Positions 56,445 to 64,000 of a DNA stretch of 64,000 nucleotides are shown piece after piece. The translations under genes and the position numbers were made by a program. The notes under the pieces are model-generated. The model made no database searches and was not told the origin of the DNA. It saw nothing but the letters and a program-made list of their open reading frames with translations. Every line of letters starts with the position of its first letter. Within the stretch, counting starts at the first letter, position 1. Origin of the DNA: Meconema thalassinum. Taxonomy: Eukaryota; Arthropoda; Insecta; Orthoptera; Tettigoniidae. The DNA is taken from assembly GCA_946902985.2 (NCBI GenBank), contig OX336398.1, positions 234,194,556 through 234,258,555 on the forward strand, written 5' to 3'.

Positions 56445-56965
56445 TACCGGTATATATTATTTCAGTAGTATAGATCCCTCCTGCGACGCTCACAAACGAC
56501 CGATCGTGTCAAATGTGCATTCAAATGAAAGAGAATAGGCATTAGCACTGACGAATTGCACTCTAATTTCATAAATATCTATAATTTCTTTAAAAAGTGA
56601 CTTAAAAATAAGCGAAGCGTGCGATTTGCAGATACTGTTGCTGTTGGAAAATATGCTCCTATTGCTGTCCACTTCACATTTTGGCCACTGTGACGCCTGT
56701 TTCTTGTCATTTAACATTCTGAGGTATTTCCTATATCATTTTGCATGTATTTCAGAAACAGTAAATCAAAGTAATGAGAACTCAAATCGTATACTTTCAT
56801 AAATGTCGAATAACCGGTGAGTGTTATGATGATACAATTTTCAGTGATTGCCTTCTTAAGTTAGGGATCGTAGAACTTGGAATTCTAACTGAAATGTAAA
56901 AAGTGTTCTATAATCATTTGGTTGAAATAAAAACCTCTCTCCTTAAGTCTCTCATTATAAACCTA
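56445..56965. other. Unassigned spacer
   Basis: A 75-codon minus-strand frame (56490-56717) has no recognisable domain. Nothing else was seen. Confidence 0.4.
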
Positions 56966-57530
56966 TTAGCAGTAGTGCCCGGCTTCGCCCGGTGGATTTA
57001 TTTGTTTTACCGAACTGGAGCGCTCAAGGCTGAGGATCGGAATAAATGAAAGTAAATTTGAAAGCACCAACGCTTATCGCAGCTGATAATCTAAGTATAC
57101 TGCACCAACACCATCGCCCTTATACAGAGGCATACTATTGTCATGATGATAACTGTTTTAACGGGCCTATGACATCTTTTTGCACTAATTACCCCCCGTG
57201 ACTGCAATTTATAAGCAGCTCGCAATTCTGCACCAGAACACTGTTAGGGACGACGTGATACAGCCCGCATTGCCAGGTAACAATAGACTTCGGTATTATT
57301 GAAGCTGTTCTGGAGCGCTTGTTCTTCCGACTTACTGAACAAAAATCAATCTTTAAGGTTAACAGAGAGGTGTAGCCTAATGCTACATAGCCTAAACTAT
57401 TCCTCTTGAATCAGGCTATTATATATAAAAATAATTTTTCGAATCGGACTGGTAGTTCCAGAGATTAGCGCGTTTGAACACACAAACAAACACACAAACT
57501 CTTCAGCTTTATTATCTTTATATATATAAT
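56966..57530 (-). mobile_element. Short Helitron, minus strand
   Basis: The minus-strand 3' end has hairpin CCGGGCGAAGCCGGGC (56976-56993 region) and CTGCTAA next to T. Its 5' part near 57530 reads TATATATAAAGATAATAAAG, then CTGAAGAGTTTGTGTG, the common arthropod Helitron start. A partial copy of mini-element H may lie near 57140-57180. Confidence 0.7.
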
Positions 57531-60071
57531 TCTTCGACACGTGTGTATGTGACTGAACTCCTCCTAAACGACTGAACCGATTTTGATGAAATTTTGTATG
57601 TATGTTAGGGTGGGTCCATGTATGGTTTAGATTCACAATTTGACCAGGTAGGTGGAATTTTAGAATTTTAGAACCACAATTTACACACAATTTTAGAACC
57701 ATAATATACAGTCATAAACAGTCGTCATGGAAACCGCTAGCTTTAGTGATAAGTGATGCTTTTGGACTGTTTGTCTCTGCACGTAGAGCCACCTGGTCGC
57801 AACCTGTGCAACTACCGCCATAACATAAACTCCGCCCGTGGCGGAGTGTTGTGTTTTATACCAAAGGTGGCAGTGATGTCGAATTCTACTTTTTGTCTCT
57901 GGACGTTAGAGCGTTTCGAAGTCCCGTATGCGTTCATATACCATTCATCCGATTGTTATGAATCTTGGGTGAGATGTTGAGTGCACTCCAGGGAAGGTGT
58001 TTGGCTTAGTAAATTCATTTTACAATAGATAGCGCACGACTAAATTCAACAAATGAGCGACAACGCGCGAAGCGTTTCAAAAAGGTCCCGTATGCGTTCA
58101 AATACCATTCGTCCGATAGCGATGAAACTTGGGTGAGATGTTGTGTACACTCCAGGGAAGGCTTCTGGCTTAGTAAATTCATTTTACAATTGGTAGCGCA
58201 CGAGAAGATTCAACAAATGAGCGACCACGCGCGAAACGTTTCAACAAAATCCCGTATAAGTTTATATTCCATTCATCGATTGCGATGAAACTTTGATGAG
58301 CTGTTATGTACACTTACGTGAAGGTTTCTAACTTAGTAAATCCATTTCAGAGGAGGTTAAGCACGAGTAGATTCAACAAATGAGTGACGACGCGCGAAGC
58401 GTTTCAACAAGGTCCCGTATGCGTTCAAATACCATTCGTCCGATAGCGATGAAACTTGAGTGAAATGTTGTGTACACTCCAGGGAAGGCTTCTGGCTTAT
58501 AAATCAATTTTACAATAGGTAGCGCACGACTAGATTCAACAAATGAGTGACGACGCGCGAAGCCTTTCAACGAAAACCATATACCATTCATCGAATGAGA
58601 TGAAACTTTGATGGGTTGTTGTGTACACTTACGTGAAGGTTTCTAACATAGTAAATCCATTTCACAGGCGGTTGCGCACGAGTAGATTCAACAAATGAGC
58701 GACGACGTGCGAAGCGTTTCAACAAAGTCCCGTATGCGTTCAAATACCATTCGTCCGATAGCGATGAAACTTGGGTGAGATGTTGTGTACACTCCAGGGG
58801 AGGCTTCTGGATTTGTAAATCCATTTTACAATAGGTGAGCACGAGTAGATTCAACAAATGAGCAACGACGCACGAACGTTTAAACAAAGTCCCGTATGCG
58901 TTCATATACCATTCATCCGATTGCAATGAAACTTGGGTGAGATGTTGTGTACACTCACGTGAGGGTTCCTAAGTTAGTAAATCCATTTCACAGGAGGTTG
59001 CGCACGAGTAGATTCAACAAATGAGTGACGGCGCGCGAAGCGCTTCAATAAGGTCCCGTATGCGTTCAAATACCATTCGTCCGATGACGATGAAAGTTGG
59101 GTGAGATGATAAGTACACCCTACGGAAGGTTTCTGGCTTAATAAATCCATTTTACAATAGGTAGCGCACGAGTAGATTCAACATATTAGTGACGGCACGT
59201 GAATCATTTCAACAAAGTACCGTATGCGTTCATATACCATTCATCCGATTGTTATGAATCTTGGGTGAGATGTTGAGTGCACTCCAGTAAAGGCTTCTGG
59301 CTTAGTAAATTTATTCTACAATAGGTAGCGCACGAGTAGATTCAACAAATGTGCGAAGGCGCGCGAATCGTTTCAACAAAGTCCTGTATGCATTCATATA
59401 CCATTCATCCGATTGCGATGAAACCTTGGTGAATCATTGAGTACACTCCAGAGAAGGTTTCCGGCTTAGTAAATCTATTTTAAAATAGGTAGCGCATGAG
59501 TAGATTCAACAAATGAGTGACGGCACGCGGATCGTTTAAAGAAAATCCCGTATGCGTTCATATGGCATTCCTCCGATTCCGATGAAACATTGATGAGTTG
59601 TTGTGTACACGCCAGGGAAGGTGTTCAACTTGGTAAATCCATTTTACAATATTGGTAGCGCAGGAGTAGATGTAACAAATGAGTGACGACGCGCGAAGCG
59701 TTCCAATAAAATCCCGTATGAGTTCATATACTATTCATCGATTGCGATGAAACTTTGATGGGTTGTTGTGTACTCTTACGTGAAGCTTTCTAACTTAGTA
59801 AATCCATTTCACAGTTGGTGGAGCACGAGTAGGTTCAACAAATGAGTGACAGCGCACGAATCATTTAAACAAAATCCCGTATGCGTTATATGCCATTTAT
59901 CCGATTGCGATGAAACGTTGGAGAGTTGTTGTGCACGCTCCCATGAATGTTTCTAGATTAGTTAATTCATTTCACGATAGTTTAGAGGCAGTTAACAGAA
60001 ATGGAGAAAAATATTGTGTATCCAAAAGCACTTTCTTTGATTGGCAGGACAACGTCTGCCGGGTCAGCTAG
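57521..60071 (+). mobile_element. Helitron with a large internal tandem array
   Basis: The 5' region is TATATATAATTCTTCGACAC, then GACTGAACCGATTTTGATGA, head to head with the Helitron on its left. It ends CAACGTCTGCCGGGTCAGCT, AG at 60071, then T, a known Helitron terminus style. The middle is a 163-bp array. No helicase is encoded. Confidence 0.77.
57907..59990 (+). repeat. 163-bp tandem array (about 12.8 units)
   Basis: The anchor CAACAAATGAG recurs with starts (AAATG) at 58051, 58215, 58378, 58541, 58693, 58856, 59019, 59183, 59347, 59511, 59677 and 59840, mostly 163-164 bp apart. One unit is 152 bp. Each unit contains TCCCGTATGCGTTCA, CCATTCRTCCGAT and GGTAGCGCACGAGTAGATTC. Confidence 0.93.
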
Positions 60072-60136
60072 TATTAGTATAGATTGGTGAAAGTGTGGTT
60101 TATGAACATGCGAGATTTCTCTCACGGGTCCGCTAG
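60072..60136 (+). mobile_element. Second Helitron 3' end
   Basis: CACGGGTCCGCTAG ends at 60136 followed by T, 65 bp after the previous terminus. It is probably the tip of a second Helitron copy. Confidence 0.6.
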
Positions 60137-60240
60137 TCTAAATAATTTGAGGAAAATATAAGAAAAGAAAAAATAATTAAACTTAAAAATACAAAATGAA
60201 ATACAAATCATAAAATACATAATCAGTAGTTAATGCTTGG

Positions 60241-60360
60241 TTATGTTGTGGGGTTTGTTGTCTTAATAAACAAGGGTTTAGTGCATTTCAGTCGGTCAAC
60301 ACGAATGTACCCAAAAGAGCTGGGTTATGCCCTAATCCTGAAATAAATTACATGAGATTA
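60241..60360 (-). repeat. Dispersed repeat (family R), inverted copy
   Basis: Contains CAGTCGGTCAACACGAATGT and GAGCTGGGTTATGCCCTAAT, the complement of 49433-49500. The preceding TGTGGGGTTTG, AGTAAACAAAAG-like sequence resembles one arm of the palindrome at 49175. Confidence 0.75.
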
Positions 60361-60764
60361 GTCAATCTTGTTTTGGCAACATCCCACATAAACACATCGC
60401 ACTGACTCCGCACAGCACATATGAACAGGGGGGAGAAAAGGGAAAAACCAGAGTCGTTGAGATAACAGACCATCTCAGTCGACCACACCTGGAGTTACAG
60501 TGAACACGAAACTGCACGTGGCTCCAGCAAGGAAGACAACCGAATAAGAAGTAGCCTGTAATATTACAGTTTAACCATAGTTGAATTTTTACAACCATAT
60601 AATCACTCCTAATATACAAACTCCGGATATCAATCACCATTTAGCATTTCACCTAACATCATATATACTACATTTAGCATACACCCACAGTTGCATTACC
60701 AATACTGCAACTAAACAATTGTAATTATTGTAAATATTTTCACCTGTATTTTCAAACATAGATT
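60361..60764. other. Unassigned spacer
   Basis: A minus-strand frame of 92 codons (60362-60640) has no recognisable domain. Nothing else was seen. Confidence 0.4.
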
Positions 60765-61260
60765 TTATAGCCTAAATGTAATGGATCTGATGATGGTCGC
60801 TTGGCGATCGAAACTGGTCATCCTCGTGTATTTATTAATCACATGTAATTTATTCCAGGATTAGGGCATAACCAAAGCCTCCGTGGCTTAGGCTCTAGCA
60901 CGCCGGCCTCTCACCGCTGGGCCCGTGGTTCAAATCCCGGTCACTCCATGTGAGATCTGTGCTGGACAAAACGGAGGTAGACTGGTTTTTCTCCGGGTAC
61001 TCCGGTTTTTCCTGTCAAAATTTAATTCCAGCAACACTCTCCACTATCATTTCATTTCAGCTGTCATTCATTTAATCATTGCCCCAGAGGAGTGCGTCAG
61101 GCCTCAGCAGCCGGCACAGTCCATATCCTCGCCGCTAGATGGGGGCTTCATTCATTCCATTCCTGACCCGGTCGGAGACTGGAAGCAGGCTGTGGATTTT
61201 TAATTAGGGCATAACCCAGCTCTTTTGGGTACATTTGTGTTGACCGACTGAAAAGCACTA
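60765..61260 (+). repeat. Dispersed repeat (family R) split by a SINE
   Basis: The left half (60765-60873) and right half (61203-61260) rejoin at ATTAGGGCATAACC to give the sequence seen whole at 49360-49500. Confidence 0.82.
60874..61202 (+). mobile_element. Full-length SINE-B (329 bp) inside repeat R
   Basis: The head is AAGCCTCCGTGGCTTAGGC with B-box GTGGTTCAAATCCCGG. It matches 34535-34865. A perfect 14-bp duplication ATTAGGGCATAACC lies at 60860-60873 and 61203-61216. Confidence 0.93.
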
Positions 61261-61684
61261 AACTCTTGCTTAGTTATGAATAAAACGAACTATAAATAAT
61301 CCAAAACAAAACATAAACATGAACACTTTGACGAAGCTTGGACAGTGCCTAATAAAGAGCTACAGCTTATAATTTAGACACAAACAATTTTTAGTTTGTT
61401 ATTGAACACAACGTCTGATTCAATAAATATATCTATGTCTGTAGCAAATTTATTGTAGTTGGTTATTATTTTCATGCATGGTGTATTTAAGTGGTGGGAA
61501 GTTCTTGACCGTTGAATGTGAAATAATGTATAGCTTAGCGATCTAACCTGTGGGATGTGAAAAGAGAGAAAATTCATTAATTCTATAGACTCATATTTAC
61601 TGGTTATTATTTTCCTCAATGTTTGCAATGAAATAAGCAGCCGTCTACTCTTTAGTGATGTGAAGTTGAACATATGTCTTAACA
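61261..61684. other. Unassigned spacer
   Basis: A minus-strand frame of 99 codons (61374-61673) has no recognisable domain or family motif. Confidence 0.4.
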
Positions 61685-62200
61685 GATGGCGTGGCTTTTC
61701 GTCTCTGGAATACCAATTTGCATCAGGTTTTACCTATATTCTTGGAACCATCTCCATTTGGTTGCCTTTGGCTTTGTGAAATCACAGATTTTCTTAATCA
61801 GTCGGGCATCAGGCATAGCCTACGGAAGTTTTCCCCGTAGAACAGGAGTCTATTCCTTCTGATGAACTACATTATTGGTTCTCTCTTGGTGTATAGTTGT
61901 TCATTGGATCTCAACCATACCTGCCCATCAACCCCTCTGTTACCTAAAATCTTCCGTAATATCCTTGGTTCCCGTTTTAATAATGTAGGCTTATCGACTT
62001 GTCCTTGTCTACACAAAATCAAAATCTCCGAATCAAGCAGCTGTAAAATTGGCACCTATACTCAAGGTCTTTTTAATATACAGTACATGTTTTCCGTCAG
62101 ACAGAACGCCCGGTCTATTTTCCTGATCCTGTCATTGATGGCTTCCTTTTTCAGCCCAGTCTATAGGCTTAAGTTTGTTATGGATCCTCGTTAGCAATTA
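61685..62200 (-). pseudogene. LINE C-terminal fragment, heavily decayed
   Basis: Minus-strand frames give EAINDRIRKIDRAFCLTENM, LKREPRILRKILGNRGVDGQ, SNEQLYTKREPIM and FIRRNRLLFYG, then ATKWRWFQEYR. The order matches the LINE C-termini elsewhere in the window. Many stops. The plus-strand frame of 110 codons over it is a shadow. Confidence 0.68.
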
Positions 62201-62299
62201 TTTTCGTGGTAGCGTTTGTTAACAGCTGGAAGTTACAGAATCGTACTGAGTGATTGCCGTTATTATGTATATAATTCGCTGGAGCCATCACGGACCACG

Positions 62300-63870
62300 T
62301 TTTAAGTCTTGTTACATTTGACACTGAACTTGGCCTTCTGCAGAGCCCAGATTAACCTCATTGTTTGTGAGTGGGCCTGCTTAGTACAGTACAGCTGCAC
62401 AGAAGAAACCCCTTTTGTTCCAAAAAGCGTGTTATGATGGCTTTTAGTAAATCGTTCGAAAAGCACAAGAACAGCTTAACTCTAAATTTCAGAATAATTT
62501 GCGTGATCATTTTGTCGGAAAACTCAAAAACAATTTGAAAAGCGTTTTTCTCTGAATCTACGTATTTTAAAGAAAAGTTTTTTAAACAAAAATGTAGAGG
62601 ACGTTGTCACCTACAATTTGTCATGTCATACGTTTTGAAATGCAGAAGCTAGGTGGCGCCAAAGTTTCCAAAAATGTGTTTTTTCACTTTTTGTCCTAGA
62701 AAAAATGTTTTTTTTTTTTTCACTAAAGAGTCATTCAGAAATTTGTTCCTCTCAAAATTGTTTACAACATTTATTGAAACTTTTTTTCCTTCCGACTTAC
62801 CGTTGCAAAGTTATAGTCTGCCGAAATGTGAAAATTGTCCGACACCGGTCCCTGTCTGAACTATGCCCACCGCTCTCTCCGCAGTAACAATAGTAGCCTT
62901 GACTACGCAGCGTTGCATTTTCTGCACTTTAACATTGGAACGGTAAGTCGGAGGAAACAAACGTTTAAATAAATGTTGCAGACAATTTTTAGAGGAACAA
63001 ATTTCTGATTCACTCTTTTGTGAAAAAAAAAAGTTTTTTCTAGGACAAAAAGTGAAAAAACACTTTTTTGGAAACTTGGTGCCACCTAGCTTCGGCATTT
63101 CATAACGTATGGCATGACCTCAATGAGACAAATTGTAGGTGACAATGTCCTGTACTTTTTTGTATAAAAAACTTTTCTTTAAAATACGTAGATTCAGAGA
63201 AAAATGCTTTTCATTTTTTTTTTTTACTGTTCCGACAACATGATACTACAAATTATTCCGAAATTAAGAATTAAGTTCTTTTTGTGCTTTTCTTACGATT
63301 TACAAAAAGCCAACCATAGCACAGTTTTTGGAAAAAAAAACCATTCCAGCTGTACTGTACTGTACTACGCTCCTCTGTCCAAGGGGCACCGCGTCTTCTC
63401 TTCGGTTGCTCGTCTCGGTTTAGCCCGTTCGTCAATATTTTCTTGCGGAAGAGATCTCTGTTAAGGGCGTCTACAGCTGAGATATGTAGCATTTGCAGGT
63501 CATCTTTGCTATTTCTAAACCAGGGAATTGTGGTTTTGGGGTTTGAATCAAGAAAGTGAAAGATCTCTTTAGTTAAATTTCTTCCGTCCATTCATTTCAG
63601 GTGACCGTAAAATCATGTCCGTCTTTGTCGGATTTTGTCGGAATTTTCTCTATTTGACTGTAGACTTCCTCGTTGGATCTCTTTTGATGGATTCCATTTT
63701 TGTACTTTAATCCCCAGATTCCTCTCACAATTTTGCACTCTTTTTCCTCCAGTTATTCATGGAGTCCTTTGTTGGCATATAGAGACAGGGTTTCGACTGG
63801 TGGTTTGGGAAAACATTTTTTGTTGTAGATTGTGCTGGATGTTTGGGAGGCGATTTCCAGTTTGCGTGCT
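62300..63870 (-). pseudogene. LINE C-terminal fragment split by foldback MITE M2
   Basis: The minus strand reads ETLSLYANKGLHE, EEKECKIVRGIWGLKYKNGI, SNEEVYSQIEKIPTK, then NLTKEIFHFLDSNPKTT and KRRRGAPWTEER up to the MITE at 63365. On the far side (62383 downward) it continues KQAHSQTMRLIWALQKAKF. Removing the MITE and one TA gives an unbroken codon junction (CGT AAG). Other frameshifts make it inactive. Confidence 0.8.
62384..63365. mobile_element. Foldback MITE, TA target (copy M2, 982 bp)
   Basis: The ends GTACAGTACAGC and the inverse, with TA at 62382-62383 and 63366-63367. The arms pair over more than 400 bp around a loop at about 62820-62950 that is the reverse complement of the M1 loop. 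The right end carries one extra GTACT unit. It is non-coding; the frames inside it in both directions are products of the same inverted sequence. Confidence 0.9.
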
Positions 63871-64000
63871 CGTCATTATTATTATTCATTCAATTTCGCT
63901 AATCGGCCAACTAGGGACCACGATAAGCCCCATTTTACATTCTGGCATTTGTTCATTTTTCGCTTGATCCACATTGTCTTCATGTGCTCACTGTGTTTAG
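63871..64000. other. Unassigned right edge
   Basis: A short ATT microsatellite (63873-63886) and ATTCATTCAATTTCGCTAAT lie at the left of this piece. Nothing further was recognised before the window ends. Confidence 0.35.

Noticed and set aside
62653..63098. Similar Phe/Lys/Cys-containing frames on both strands of M1 and M2 (for example FFTFCPRKN)
   Set aside because: The similarity between strands results from the inverted repeat of the MITE; no domain and no conserved start.
31..64000. Host protein-coding exons
   Set aside because: No frame outside transposons shows a recognisable domain, and I could not identify a consistent acceptor-exon-donor set. Small exons cannot be excluded by eye.

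Overview
This window looks like repeat-dominated nuclear DNA from an animal, most likely a large-genome insect. The tRNA-derived SINE families, the very high transposon density and the Helentron, Helitron, LINE and hAT content resemble polyneopteran (orthopteran-type) genomes. That placement is inference from the repeats alone. I found no exon of a host gene that I can defend. Nearly every open reading frame is a transposon remnant or a by-product of simple sequence. The only long intact frame is a 393-codon Gag-like ORF1 of a non-LTR retrotransposon (2196-3377, minus).

Layout. 0-4.5 kb: SINEs, the ORF1-bearing LINE piece, and a LINE reverse-transcriptase fragment split by a SINE. 4.7-9.2 kb: a Helentron-like element carrying a solo LTR, then a complete two-LTR non-autonomous retrotransposon with a decayed Lys/Glu-rich ORF inserted in a 41-bp minisatellite. 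9.3-11.7 kb: a Helitron. 12.1-18.1 kb: a Helentron (family A) interrupted by a head-to-tail pair of a second Helentron family (B); the second member carries a nine-unit 293-bp array. 19.2-23.3 kb: a hAT-type MITE holding a Helitron that itself holds a LINE (three levels of nesting). 23.4-26.6 kb: a solo LTR, another family-B Helentron, and a long-TIR foldback MITE holding a SINE. 27-34 kb: a SINE, a long unassigned stretch with a convincing minus-strand core promoter, and three consecutive LINE 3' fragments. 34.5-44.4 kb: SINEs, three family-A Helentrons, Helitron 3' ends and two LINE fragments. 44.5-49 kb: a mariner transposase relic and an 85-bp satellite with a 502-bp higher-order repeat, split by a TIR element. 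49-55 kb: a perfect 43-bp palindrome, SINEs, three LINE fragments, a 64-bp tandem repeat and a foldback element. 55-60 kb: Helitrons, one with about 12.8 copies of a 163-bp repeat. 60-64 kb: a dispersed repeat split by a SINE, and LINE fragments, one split by a second copy of the foldback MITE.

Many insertions can be read at base level because the interrupted sequence is another repeat or a LINE reading frame. Removing the insert and one copy of the target-site duplication restores the older sequence. This gives target-site rules for several families: 11-17 bp duplications for most SINEs, TA for the foldback MITE, 8 bp for hAT, 4 bp for both LTR families, and T|T without duplication for the Helentrons. 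It also gives a relative insertion order. The most unusual observations are the Helentron dimer whose arrays are packed with a YY1/Pho-like GCCGCCAT motif, the six-monomer higher-order satellite whose unit looks tRNA-derived, the ORF1-only LINE piece, and the LTR element whose only gene is a charged repeat protein.
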